Notes: generated by a model not told the origin, from the letters alone. 35,321 nt of DNA from an uncultured Clostridia bacterium (GCA_947630015.1 CANRFY010000020.1:1-35321), one strand, 5' to 3'. Positions 7,994-15,595 are shown, counted from the stretch's first letter. A program made the numbers and translations.

Positions 7994-8137
7994 GTGAAAA
8001 TAAATCTGCGGCTGAGAATTATTTGCAGGGCCGCACTCGGGCATCTCTTTATGGGAAGCGCGCCGGCTTTCGGCAAAACGCAGATAAGACCGGATACAAA
8101 CGTCCGCATAAAGGCGGATCACGACGATAAAGAGTAG
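7994..8137 (+). other. Leader region with possible 47-codon ORF
   Basis: A GTG at 7994, right at the expected transcription start, opens 47 codons ending at TAG 8135-8137. It has no ribosome site, and an internal ATG at 8051 has only a weak one. The ORF could be chance. The rest of 7771-8176 holds only the tag and ParE promoters, the 7864 site and the hairpin at 8144-8167. Confidence 0.25.
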
Positions 8138-8143
8138 AAAGGA

Positions 8144-8167
8144 CGGCCGCGGCGAGCGGCGGCCGCG
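8144..8167 (+). promoter_or_regulatory. GC-only hairpin between ribosome site and start codon
   Basis: GGCCGC and GCGGCC pair around a GC-rich loop just after AGAAAGGA (8136-8143) and before the ATG at 8177. The ribosome site is about 33 bases from the start codon in the linear sequence, and folding would bring it closer. This suggests structure-dependent initiation, but it is an inference. Confidence 0.35.
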
Positions 8168-8176
8168 CTGTTTATA

Positions 8177-10189
8177 ATGGCAAAAAGCAAGGCACAGGTA
8201 TACGACGACAGAAGCATAAAGGCGCTCAAGGGTGCAGACAGAGTGCGCAAGCGTCCGGCGGTCATGTTCGGATCGGACGGGCTTGAGGGATGCGAACACG
8301 CATTTTTTGAAATATTGGCCAACGCCGTCGACGAGGCGCGCGAGGGCTTCGGCGACGAGATAATCGTGACCGCGTTCGTGGACCACAGCATCGAGGTGGA
8401 GGATTCGGGTCGCGGCGTCCCGCTCGGCTACAACGAAAACGAGGGGCGCTACAACTGGGAACTCGTCTATTGCGAGCTGTACGCAGGCGGCAAATACAAC
8501 AACAACGACGAATCGTCGAGCTATGAATTCGCGCTCGGCATGAACGGACTCGGAGCGGCGTCGACGCAGTACGCGTCCGAATACATGAGCGTCCGTTCAT
8601 ACGGGAACGGCCAGCTTTCGGAAATCGATTTCAAGCGCGGCGAGGCCGTGGGAGAGCTGTCGGTCCGTCCGATCGAACGAAAAGAGAAAAAGCACGGCAC
8701 CATCGTGCGGTGGCTGCCCGACATCGAGGTATTCACCGACGTCAACATCCCGCGCGAATATTATTCACGCACGCTGAAAAAGCAGGCCGTCGTCAACGAC
8801 AACATCAGATTTGTGCTGCGGTGGCAGACGGAGAGCGGCGGATTCGAGACCGAGGAGTACGTGTACGAGCATGGCATCTCGGATTATATCTCCGAGATCG
8901 TCGGCGACGGCGAGGATGTGCTTGTCCCGCCCGTCATGTGGCAGTATGAGGATATGGGACGCGACCGCGAGGACAAGGACGACTACAAGATCAAGGTCGC
9001 GATCGCGTTCGCGGTGACGAATCAGGTCAGTATGCTCGAATATTACCACAACGCGAGCTATCTGCCGCACGGCGGATCGCCCGATAAAGCCGTCAGGAGC
9101 GGATTCACATACGCCGTCGACAACTATCTCAAAAACAGCGGCAAATACACGAAAAACGAGACTCACGTCACATTTGCCGATATCGAGGACTGTCTTGTGC
9201 TTGTGACGAGCAGCTCCTCGACCGTGGCGTCATACGCGAACCAGACGAAGGAGGCGATAAACAACAAGTTTATCGCCGACTCGATGACGTCGTACATCAA
9301 GCGCCAGCTTGAATATTTCTTCGCCGAGAACAAGCAGTATGCGGAGGCGCTCTGCGGTCAGGCGCTTGTGAACAAGCGCAGCCGCGAGCAGGCGGAGACT
9401 GCGAGAGTCAATCTCAAAAAGAAGCTGACGGGATCGATGGACGCGGCGAGCCGCGTCGAAAAATTCGTAAGCTGCCGCTCGAAGGATCCAGACGTCCGCG
9501 AGCTTTATATCGTGGAAGGCGATTCGGCGCTCACATCGGTCAAGCTGGCGAGATCGGCGGAATTCCAAGCCGTGATCCCCGTGCGCGGCAAGACGCTGAA
9601 CTGCCTTAAAAGCACATACGAAAAGATATTCAAAAGCGAGATAATCACCGATCTGCTCAAGGTCGTCGGGTGCGGCGTCGAGATCAAGACGAAGGGACGC
9701 CACAACAACGAATTCGATTTCGATTCGCTCCGCTGGTCGAAGATCATAATCTGCACGGACGCCGACGAGGACGGTTACCAGATCAGGACGCTGATCTTGA
9801 CGATGTTTTACAGACTGCTGCCGACGCTGATCGAGCGCGGACGCATCTATATCGCGGAGTCGCCGCTGTTCGAGATCACGACGAAGGGGCGCGATCCGCA
9901 GACTGTGTACGCGTACAACGAGACGCAGAAGGATTCGATCACGTCAAAGCTCGAGGCGGAAGGGAAGAAGTATACGCTCCAGCGCAGCAAGGGACTCGGC
10001 GAGAATTCGCCCGAGATGATGGCGAAAACGACGATGAATCCCGCAACGCGCAGACTGATCAGGGTTTCGCCCGCCGACGCGCAGGCGACGGCGTATATAT
10101 TTGAAACGCTGCTCGGCGACGATCTTGCCGAGCGAAAGCAGTTCATCACAAAGCACGGCATCGACTATATTTCCTCGGCCGATCTGTGA
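8177..10189 (+). CDS. parE: Divergent type IIA DNA topoisomerase subunit B (ParE/GyrB-like)
   Basis: This 670-residue protein belongs to the ATPase/toprim subunits of gyrase or topoisomerase IV. The GHKL ATPase has EILANAVDEA near residue 43, DSGRGVP near 76 and the transducer loop lysine in YANQTKEAI near 355. The toprim domain has IVEGDSALTS near 448 and CTDADEDGYQIRT near 528, and the C-terminal RSKGLGEN block is present. Several positions differ from standard GyrB or ParE: EGDSALTS instead of EGDSAGGS, and DADEDG instead of DADVDG. No subunit A gene (parC or gyrA) follows; a terminator stands 32 bases after the stop. A partner elsewhere in the genome is likely. Type II topoisomerase family is firm; ParE versus a distinct paralogue is not. 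Confidence 0.85.
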   Translation: MAKSKAQVYDDRSIKALKGADRVRKRPAVMFGSDGLEGCEHAFFEILANAVDEAREGFGDEIIVTAFVDHSIEVEDSGRGVPLGYNENEGRYNWELVYCELYAGGKYNNNDESSSYEFALGMNGLGAASTQYASEYMSVRSYGNGQLSEIDFKRGEAVGELSVRPIERKEKKHGTIVRWLPDIEVFTDVNIPREYYSRTLKKQAVVNDNIRFVLRWQTESGGFETEEYVYEHGISDYISEIVGDGEDVLVPPVMWQYEDMGRDREDKDDYKIKVAIAFAVTNQVSMLEYYHNASYLPHGGSPDKAVRSGFTYAVDNYLKNSGKYTKNETHVTFADIEDCLVLVTSSSSTVASYANQTKEAINNKFIADSMTSYIKRQLEYFFAENKQYAEALCGQALVNKRSREQAETARVNLKKKLTGSMDAASRVEKFVSCRSKDPDVRELYIVEGDSALTSVKLARSAEFQAVIPVRGKTLNCLKSTYEKIFKSEIITDLLKVVGCGVEIKTKGRHNNEFDFDSLRWSKIIICTDADEDGYQIRTLILTMFYRLLPTLIERGRIYIAESPLFEITTKGRDPQTVYAYNETQKDSITSKLEAEGKKYTLQRSKGLGENSPEMMAKTTMNPATRRLIRVSPADAQATAYIFETLLGDDLAERKQFITKHGIDYISSADL

Positions 10190-10220
10190 CGGCCGTGACT
10201 GCAGCCCCGATAAAAAACAG

Positions 10221-10253
10221 GCGTCAAAACGCAAATAAAATGCGTTTTGACGC
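10221..10253 (+). terminator. Hairpin terminator after the ParE-like gene
   Basis: A perfect 13-bp stem (GCGTCAAAACGCA with its complement) closes a 7-base AATAAAA loop. There is no long T-run. The next promoter starts one base later. Confidence 0.7.
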
Positions 10254-10282
10254 TTGACTATGATAATCCGTCATGATATAAT
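10254..10282 (+). promoter_or_regulatory. Near-perfect sigma-A promoter
   Basis: TTGACT at 10254-10259 and TATAAT at 10277-10282 have a 17-base spacer. It serves the small gene at 10341 and suggests strong expression. Confidence 0.85.
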
Positions 10283-10340
10283 CTTAATGGCGGGTTGTCC
10301 GCCTAATTCAATTTGTGAGGAAAGGAGGTAGTTTTTTAAA

Positions 10341-10652
10341 ATGGAAAAGAAAAACTGCCCGTGTAAAGGTTTTTGGCGCGCTCTTATCATAATCGCCGCC
10401 GTAATAGGAGCTTTTGTTGCCGCTGAGGCGATCCTTGAGCGCGTGTTCAAGAAGTATCTGAAGATCACGGTTGAGCTTGAAGACATCGACGATCTCGACG
10501 ATGACGACGAGTGCTGCTGCGAATGCGAGGATGATGAGGATTGCGGCTGCGAATGCGGCTGCGAGGACGAATCGTGCGAGGATGCCGAGGACGAATGCAC
10601 CTGCGGCTGCGAGGACGACGAGCCTGAGACGCCCGAAAATGACGCCGAGTAA
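10341..10652 (+). CDS. Small membrane protein with acidic cysteine-rich tail
   Basis: This 103-residue protein matches no family I recognise. After a short CPC-containing head, residues 14-32 form one transmembrane helix. A basic, mixed stretch follows, and residues 50-100 are almost only Asp, Glu, Cys and Gly, with 12 cysteines in patterns such as CCCEC, CGCECGC and CTCGC. The tail resembles a metal-chelating or metallothionein-like sequence held at the membrane. A near-consensus promoter, an AAAGGAGGT ribosome site about 12 bases from the ATG and a strong terminator show it is a real, well-expressed single-gene unit. Metal binding is inference; the acidic repeats could also be simple low-complexity sequence. 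Confidence 0.85.
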   Translation: MEKKNCPCKGFWRALIIIAAVIGAFVAAEAILERVFKKYLKITVELEDIDDLDDDDECCCECEDDEDCGCECGCEDESCEDAEDECTCGCEDDEPETPENDAE

Positions 10653-10679
10653 GCGCCGGATACATTTGCAATAATGGGC

Positions 10680-10710
10680 AGCCCCGAGCTTCATGCTCGG
10701 GGCTTTTTCC
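10680..10710 (+). terminator. Rho-independent terminator
   Basis: A perfect 10-bp stem (AGCCCCGAGC with GCTCGGGGCT) closes a TTCAT loop and is followed by TTTTTCC. Confidence 0.92.
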
Positions 10711-10741
10711 TTTTTATATTACATAGCGCGCGCCGGCGCGG

Positions 10742-11401
10742 TCACTGTGCGTCGCTGATCCTCTGCAAAATTTCAAGACCGGCCGACAAGGCGTCGTCGA
10801 CGGTGAGCAGATACGTTTTTCCGTTCGCGTCGATCTCAAGCTCGTGATATACGCCGCGGCGCACGCGTCTTGAGGCATAGCGGCAGTCCTCGATGTCGGA
10901 AAGCATTATATCGAACTCGGTCTCGCCGTCGTCGGAGCCGTAGGCGACGCCGGAGACGGATCTGTCGTCGATCCGCAGGACGCATCCGTTCACGCGCCGG
11001 CGCAAAAGGCGCATCATGCGAAGGCGCGCGACGACTTCGCACAGTCTCCACGCCGACAGCGCGAAAAACGGGATCGGCGTCAGCCGCCACAATCCGCCGG
11101 CGAGCGCCGCTGCCGCTGCGTTCGCGGCGGCGAGCATTATCCACGCGGCGTTCATCAAAACGTAGCCGCTTTTCCTGTTTTCGGTGTGCGCAAGATAGCC
11201 GGCGACGGCGACGAGCGCGCCCATTATGGCGGGAACGGCGACGAATTTTTGATTTATATTTGCGTACATCGAGATCGACGCCGCGATCGCGGCGATCGAT
11301 CCTGCTGCGAGCGTTAACGCGAACGCGGTGGTAACGCGCTCCGTATCGCGCCGGACGGCGCGTATCAGCGTCTTGTCGCAGCCGTATTCGGAAAGACCCA
11401 T
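10742..11401 (-). CDS. Hypothetical membrane protein
   Basis: I do not recognise this 219-residue protein. About 25 hydrophilic residues precede four hydrophobic stretches (roughly residues 26-48, 53-70, 80-102 and 106-118). A basic segment with RMMRLLRRR follows, then a soluble C-terminal domain of about 90 residues rich in Asp and beta-type sequence (YHELEIDANGKTYLLTV). The topology suggests a membrane anchor with a cytoplasmic domain. The domain resembles PH-like membrane-associated modules only vaguely, so no function is proposed. A GGAG about 12 bases upstream supports the ATG at 11401. It reads leftwards between two rightward units and is transcribed alone. Confidence 0.7.
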   Translation of the reverse strand: MGLSEYGCDKTLIRAVRRDTERVTTAFALTLAAGSIAAIAASISMYANINQKFVAVPAIMGALVAVAGYLAHTENRKSGYVLMNAAWIMLAAANAAAAALAGGLWRLTPIPFFALSAWRLCEVVARLRMMRLLRRRVNGCVLRIDDRSVSGVAYGSDDGETEFDIMLSDIEDCRYASRRVRRGVYHELEIDANGKTYLLTVDDALSAGLEILQRISDAQ

Positions 11402-11420
11402 TTCAGTTTCACTCCGTTAT

Positions 11421-11556
11421 GAATTTCGGGGCGCTGCCCCGTACCCCGCTTAAGGAACTTCTTATAAGAAGTTCCTTAAGAATCTTCAAGAATTTTTATT
11501 ACAGTGGTTATGGGGCAAATGTGTTTATCTCTGCATCGCACGTTTGTGCGACGACG
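11421..11556 (-). repeat. Dispersed extragenic repeat, inverted copy
   Basis: The reverse complement of this stretch aligns with 14513-14690. Shared blocks include CGCACAAACG, GCAGAGAT-AACACA and TTGCCC-ATAACCA-TGTAA at one end, and CTTAAG-GGGG-GGGGCA-CGCCCC at the other. The middle differs: this copy has a hairpin around TTCTTATAAGAA, the other a longer structure. It behaves like a non-autonomous extragenic element. Confidence 0.7.
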
Positions 11557-11611
11557 AAGTAGTCGCGCGCGCGAACACCGATTTTTGCGCATATTATAGT
11601 CCGAGGACAAA

Positions 11612-11889
11612 AATTATTATAACATAAATTTCTACCTTATTTCCTCGTCGCCCGCAAGGCTACATTAAACAATTGAAATTTATGTTTCAATAAATGCTTC
11701 TTTATAATGTCGTCGCCGCTGTGCGGCGACATTGACATAACCAGCAATTATTATACCATAAATTCCTACCTTAGAGTCGCTGCGGATGCAGCGACATAAA
11801 ATAAAAGGAATTTTGGTCAATAAAAACTACTTTAATTTGTCGTCGCCACGAAAGTGGCGACTTTGACATCGGTGTTTTTATTATACCAT
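11612..11889. repeat. Tandem AT-rich repeat carrying GTCGC hairpins
   Basis: Two units of about 130 bases begin with AATTATTATA-CATAAATT-CTACCTTA at 11612 and 11746; a third start is at about 11874. Each unit carries two hairpin positions. Intact stems are 11712-11730 (GTCGCCGC), 11776-11795 (GTCGCTGC) and 11842-11861 (GTCGCCAC with a GAAA loop); a decayed one is near 11647. The stems differ in sequence but pair internally, which points to selection on structure. No ORF is present, so this fills the gap before rarA. Confidence 0.6.
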
Positions 11890-11953
11890 GACCCCGATGT
11901 TTCCGCAAGAGCTTTGCCGAAAAACAATCTCCGGCGCCGCGCGCGCCGTGCGG

Positions 11954-11982
11954 TTGACAAATCGCCGCGCGCGATATATAAT
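11954..11982 (+). promoter_or_regulatory. Consensus sigma-A promoter of the rarA operon
   Basis: TTGACA at 11954-11959 and TATAAT at 11977-11982, both perfect hexamers, are 17 bases apart. The leader is about 38 bases long. Confidence 0.88.
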
Positions 11983-12027
11983 CGGTATAATGGAGCAAAA
12001 AAATCCGTGAAAGTGAGATTACAATAG

Positions 12028-13317
12028 ATGAAACAGACGTCAGAGGCGGACGCGGTTTTCGCATCGGATGACAGACGGCCGCGCGGCAGCCGTCCGCTCG
12101 CGGACGAGATACGCCCGACGACATTCGCGGAAATGGTGGGACAGCGCCATCTGTTTTCGGAAAACGGCGCGCTTTATAAGCTCGTCGCCGCCGGAAGAAT
12201 ATCGAATATGATCTTCTTCGGCCCTCCCGGGACTGGAAAGACGACGGCGGCCGAGATCATCGCGAAGCGCTCGGGAATGCCGCTTTTCAGATTGAATGCG
12301 ACGACGGCGTCCCTCTCGGATGTGAAGGAGGTCGCGTCGCAGACGGGAAATATTTTCGGCGCGGGCGGCGTTTTGCTTTATCTCGACGAAATACAGTATT
12401 TCAACAAAAAGCAGCAGCAGTCGCTGCTCGAATATATCGAGGACGGCAGGATCACGCTGATCGCCTCGACGACGGAGAATCCGTATCATTTCATATATTC
12501 GGCGCTTCTGTCGCGGTCGAGCGTGTTTGAATTCAAGCCCGTGCCGCCGCAGGAGCTGGCGTCGGCGCTGAGGCGCGCGCACGAATATCTGTGCCGCCGA
12601 GAGGGACGGGAAGTCGCGGTCGCGGACGAAACGCTTTATAAGCTTGCGGAATTTTCCGCCGGCGACGTCCGTCACGGCATAACGCTGCTCGAAAACGCGT
12701 TTTATATCGCCGACGGCGAGATCACGACCGAGACGTTCGACGCGCTTTCGTCGTCGTCGATCGGCGCGTTCGACCGCGACGGCGACGTACACTACGATCT
12801 GCTTGCGTCGCTGCAAAAATCGATTCGCGGCTCCGATCCGGACGCGGCCGTATTCTATGTCGCGCGTCTGCTCGCCGGAGGCGATATTTTATCGGTGTGC
12901 AGGCGTCTGCTCGTGATCGCGAGCGAGGATATCGGCGCGGCGTATCCGCTCGCCGCCGCCGTCACATACGCGTGCTGCGAGGCCGCGAAGCAGCTCGGGA
13001 TGCCGGAGGCGCAGATACCGCTCGCGAACGCGGCCGTGATGCTCGCGACAGCGCCTAAATCGAATTCCGCGTGCGTCGCGATCCATGCGGCGATGGCGGA
13101 CGTGGAAGCCGGACTCGGTCAGACCGTTCCGCTCCATCTGCACGCGCCGCTCTACGTCGGATACAAATATCCGCACGACTATCCGAATTCATACGTCGAA
13201 CAGCAGTATCTTCCCGACGATATAAAGAACAAAAAATACTACGAATTCGGCGACAATAAGACGGAACGCGCGTCCCGCGCTTATTGGGAGACGATCAAGG
13301 GGGGACTTGACAAATGA
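12028..13317 (+). CDS. rarA: Replication-associated recombination protein A (AAA+ ATPase)
   Basis: This 429-residue ATPase of the RarA/MgsA/WRNIP1 family acts at stalled replication forks. Walker A GPPGTGKT is near residue 65, Walker B LLYLDEIQ near 116, and sensor-1 STTEN about 35 residues later. IRPTTFAEMVGQRHL near residue 28 is the typical family opening. The C-terminal half matches the tetramerisation and MgsA C-terminal region (GSDPDAAVFYVARLLAGGD; ASEDIGAAYPLA). The ribosome site is weak (AAAGTGAGA), although the promoter is perfect. The stop overlaps the next start as ATGA, so translation of the two is coupled. Length is normal for the family. Confidence 0.94.
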   Translation: MKQTSEADAVFASDDRRPRGSRPLADEIRPTTFAEMVGQRHLFSENGALYKLVAAGRISNMIFFGPPGTGKTTAAEIIAKRSGMPLFRLNATTASLSDVKEVASQTGNIFGAGGVLLYLDEIQYFNKKQQQSLLEYIEDGRITLIASTTENPYHFIYSALLSRSSVFEFKPVPPQELASALRRAHEYLCRREGREVAVADETLYKLAEFSAGDVRHGITLLENAFYIADGEITTETFDALSSSSIGAFDRDGDVHYDLLASLQKSIRGSDPDAAVFYVARLLAGGDILSVCRRLLVIASEDIGAAYPLAAAVTYACCEAAKQLGMPEAQIPLANAAVMLATAPKSNSACVAIHAAMADVEAGLGQTVPLHLHAPLYVGYKYPHDYPNSYVEQQYLPDDIKNKKYYEFGDNKTERASRAYWETIKGGLDK

Positions 13318-13754
13318 AGCTGAAGGAGCTTTCGTCGACGGTTTTCCGCGCGTTCGTGCGGAAGATCCCGATGTTCCTCACCGTCGCCGCCGTCGTCGTC
13401 GTCATGGGACTGACGACGGGATGCCCGATCAAATTCCTCTCGGGCGTGCCTTGTCCTGGATGCGGAATGACGCGCGCCGTCGGCGCGCTTCTGCGGTTCG
13501 ATATAAAAACGGCCATTCATTATCACCCGCTCGTTTTGATACTTCCGCTTTTCGGCGCATATATTGTAGTGAGCGACATCATCCCGCCGCGCGTATCGAA
13601 CGCGATAATAGTCACTTTTGGCGCTCTCTTTTTGGGAGTTTACATTTTTCGACTGTTTTTTACAGAAAATCCTGTCATGGCTATTGATTTTGACAGCGGT
13701 TTTGTGGTACAATCTATACGTCATATCAAATCGATATTCGGAGGACTGTCATGA
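13314..13754 (+). CDS. DUF2752 family membrane protein
   Basis: This 146-residue protein carries the DUF2752 signature GCPIKFLSGVPCPGCGMTRA near residues 36-55, with three hydrophobic segments (about 18-36, 72-88 and 95-115). The family has no established function; the CPGCG motif is its hallmark. Its ATG overlaps the rarA stop by four bases, and its own stop overlaps the next ATG in the same way. The genes therefore form one translationally coupled operon. Nothing suggests damage. Confidence 0.88.
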   Translation: MKLKELSSTVFRAFVRKIPMFLTVAAVVVVMGLTTGCPIKFLSGVPCPGCGMTRAVGALLRFDIKTAIHYHPLVLILPLFGAYIVVSDIIPPRVSNAIIVTFGALFLGVYIFRLFFTENPVMAIDFDSGFVVQSIRHIKSIFGGLS

Positions 13755-14437
13755 TACAGCAACGAAAATTTTTGACCTACATACTTTTATCGATCATTAC
13801 GTGCGGTATTTACTCGATCATCTTCTGGTACTCGCTTACGGAAGATATCAATCGCGCCTGCCAGGGCGACGGCGAGAATACGCCTAACTATATTCTCGTC
13901 ATCCTGCTCTCGTTCGTGACGTGCGGAATCTATACCTATTATTGGTATTATAAGCTCGGCGACCGCCTCAATAAAAACGGCCCGCGCTACGGGATCCAGA
14001 TCAACGAAAACGGCGGTACGATGCTGCTTTGGTCGCTGCTCGGCACGTTCCTCTGCTTCCTCGGACTCTATTACGTGGTGTATCTTATCATCAAGAACTC
14101 CAACCTGATCTTCGACGGCTATAACCGCTCCGTATTCGGCGGCGGCAACGGCGGCCCCGGCGGCACGCCCGCGGGTTATTTCCCGAATATGCCTAACGGC
14201 TACGGCGCACCGAACGGCTACAACGCTCCGAACGGCTACAATATGCCGAATAACGGCTATAACGCTCCGAACGGCTACAATATGCCGAATAACGGTTATA
14301 ACGCGCAGAATCGCGGCTATAACGCGCCGAACAACGGCTATAATGCGCCGAACAACGGCTATAATGCGCCGCAGAATAACGGCTATAACAACGGCGGTTA
14401 TAACAACAATAATAACAATAACGGCGGACAGCAGTAA
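13751..14437 (+). CDS. DUF4234 membrane protein with Asn/Gly/Tyr-rich repeat tail
   Basis: This 228-residue protein has a DUF4234-type N-terminal part (about residues 1-125) with two similar ITCGIY/VTCGIY transmembrane hairpins and a further hydrophobic segment. In the family these are small integral membrane proteins of unknown role. From about residue 130 the protein is low complexity, with NGYN(A/M)PN units repeated about ten times and a poly-Asn end, likely disordered and possibly self-associating. CGGAGG lies eight bases before the ATG, and the gene is coupled to the DUF2752 gene by an ATGA overlap. The tail probably varies in length between strains because the DNA repeats too. Confidence 0.85.
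   Translation: MIQQRKFLTYILLSIITCGIYSIIFWYSLTEDINRACQGDGENTPNYILVILLSFVTCGIYTYYWYYKLGDRLNKNGPRYGIQINENGGTMLLWSLLGTFLCFLGLYYVVYLIIKNSNLIFDGYNRSVFGGGNGGPGGTPAGYFPNMPNGYGAPNGYNAPNGYNMPNNGYNAPNGYNMPNNGYNAQNRGYNAPNNGYNAPNNGYNAPQNNGYNNGGYNNNNNNNGGQQ
14190..14430 (+). repeat. Coding tandem repeat (AACGGCTA-TAA type units)
   Basis: Units of 18-27 bases around AACGGCTATAATGCGCCG encode the NGYNAPN repeats of the DUF4234 protein. Unit lengths are multiples of three, so slippage would keep the frame. Confidence 0.75.
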
Positions 14438-14448
14438 CGCCGTAAACG

Positions 14449-14479
14449 AAAAACGCGGGGCATATGCCCCGCGTTTTTT
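14449..14479 (+). terminator. Terminator of the rarA operon
   Basis: A perfect palindrome, with 13-bp arms AAAAACGCGGGGC around an ATAT centre, lies 12 bases after the stop and ends in six T's. Confidence 0.93.
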
Positions 14480-14512
14480 GCTTGCCGAAAATTATGCAAT
14501 CAGCGTTCGCAT

Positions 14513-14690
14513 TCGCACAAACGCGCATCGCAGAGATGAACACACTTGCCCTATAACCATTGTAAGGAAAGTTTTGAAAGGTTCTAAGGGGGCAGATGCG
14601 AAGCATCTGCTAACTTTCCGCTTGCGGAAAGTTCGACTTTCTTCAAAAGCCCCCCTTAAGTGGGGGTTGGGGCAACGCCCCAAAAACCTA
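14513..14690 (+). repeat. Dispersed extragenic repeat, longest copy
   Basis: This non-coding element starts with CGCACAAACGCG and ends with CCCCCCTTAAG...GGGGCAACGCCCC. It contains nested hairpins: GCAGATGC-GAA-GCATCTGC near 14592 and ACTTTCCGC-TTGCGGAAAGT near 14613. It matches 11421-11556 in inverted orientation, and shorter pieces match 77-116 and 5449-5534. Confidence 0.7.
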
Positions 14691-14729
14691 AAACACTCAC
14701 ATACGGAAAAATCAGGCAGCGCGGTTTTT

Positions 14730-14760
14730 GTATTAACGGCGCGTTATACTGGCAATACTT
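14730..14760 (+). promoter_or_regulatory. Putative sigma-F type promoter of sigG
   Basis: GTATT (14730-14734), a 16-base spacer and GGCAATACTT (14751-14760) fit the Bacillus sigma-F consensus GYWTA-N16-GGnnAnAnTR with two mismatches. The sigG gene is under sigma-F control in Bacillus, and this site lies about 60 bases before the start codon. Confidence 0.5.
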
Positions 14761-14821
14761 TTATCGGGAACCTGAAAAACGGTCAAGTCTGTTTTTCATA
14801 AAAAGATGGGGTATTGACAGT

Positions 14822-15595
14822 ATGTACTACGGCAAGGTCGAGATATGCGGCGTAAACACGTCGAAGCTCAAGACGCTGACGGGCGAAGAGAAGCGCCGGC
14901 TGTTACTTAAGATGAAGGAGGGCGACGAAAGCGCCAGGGACGAGCTGTTCTCGGGCAATCTGCGGCTCGTTTTATCTATAATCCAGCGATTTTCGGGCAG
15001 ACGCGAAAACATGGACGATCTGTTTCAGGTCGGCTGCATCGGACTGCTCAAGGCGATCGACAATTTTGACATAACGAAGGAGGTCGAGCTTTCGACATAC
15101 GCGGTGCCGATGATAATCGGCGAGATCAGACGGTATCTGCGCGACAACGCGATGATACGCGTCAGCAGATCGCTGCGCGATCTCGCGTATAAGGCGCTCG
15201 GCGCGAAGGAGCGATTGACGCGCGAAAACGACCGCGAACCGACGATCGAGGAGATCGCGGACGCGCTCGGCGAGAAAAAGGAGGACGTGACAGAGGCGCT
15301 CGAGGCGATAGTCGATCCCGTGTCGCTTTACGATCCGCTTTATCAGGACGGCGGCGACTGCGTTTACGTGATGGATCAAATATCGGACGAATCAAGCTCG
15401 GACGAATCATGGCTCGAGGATATCGCGCTGCGGGAAGCGCTGTGCAAGCTCGGCGACCGCGAACGCGCCATCATCGAGGCGCGCTATTACAGGGGCAAAA
15501 CGCAGATGGAGATCGCAGCCGAGATCGGAATCTCGCAGGCGCAGGTGTCGCGCCTCGAAAAAGGCGCGCTCGAAACGATCAGACGATATATATAA
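14822..15595 (+). CDS. sigG: RNA polymerase sporulation sigma factor G
   Basis: This 257-residue late forespore sigma factor is recognisable from its start, KVEICGVNTSKLKTL, the sigma-G hallmark. Region 2 follows with NLRLVLSIIQRFSGR, MDDLFQVGCIGLLKAIDNFD and YAVPMIIGEIRRYLRD. Then come region 3 (EPTIEEIADALG) and region 4 (GKTQMEIAAEIGISQAQVSRLEKGA). The ATG at 14822 gives the family N-terminus; the longer in-frame reading runs back into the extragenic repeat. The ribosome site is poor. A sigma-F-like promoter lies upstream and spoIVB follows. In the related sigG loci I know, sigE and the spoIIGA protease gene often lie just upstream; here the sporulation cluster is reduced to sigG and spoIVB. 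Confidence 0.95.
   Translation: MYYGKVEICGVNTSKLKTLTGEEKRRLLLKMKEGDESARDELFSGNLRLVLSIIQRFSGRRENMDDLFQVGCIGLLKAIDNFDITKEVELSTYAVPMIIGEIRRYLRDNAMIRVSRSLRDLAYKALGAKERLTRENDREPTIEEIADALGEKKEDVTEALEAIVDPVSLYDPLYQDGGDCVYVMDQISDESSSDESWLEDIALREALCKLGDRERAIIEARYYRGKTQMEIAAEIGISQAQVSRLEKGALETIRRYI

Noticed and set aside
14190..14430. Possible CRISPR-like array
   Set aside because: Repeats are contiguous, in frame, and encode NGYN units; there are no spacers and no cas genes.
12028..14437. Mobile-element origin for the rarA-DUF2752-DUF4234 operon because repeats flank it
   Set aside because: The flanking repeats at 11421 and 14513 are inverted extragenic elements without a transposase, and rarA is a core gene.
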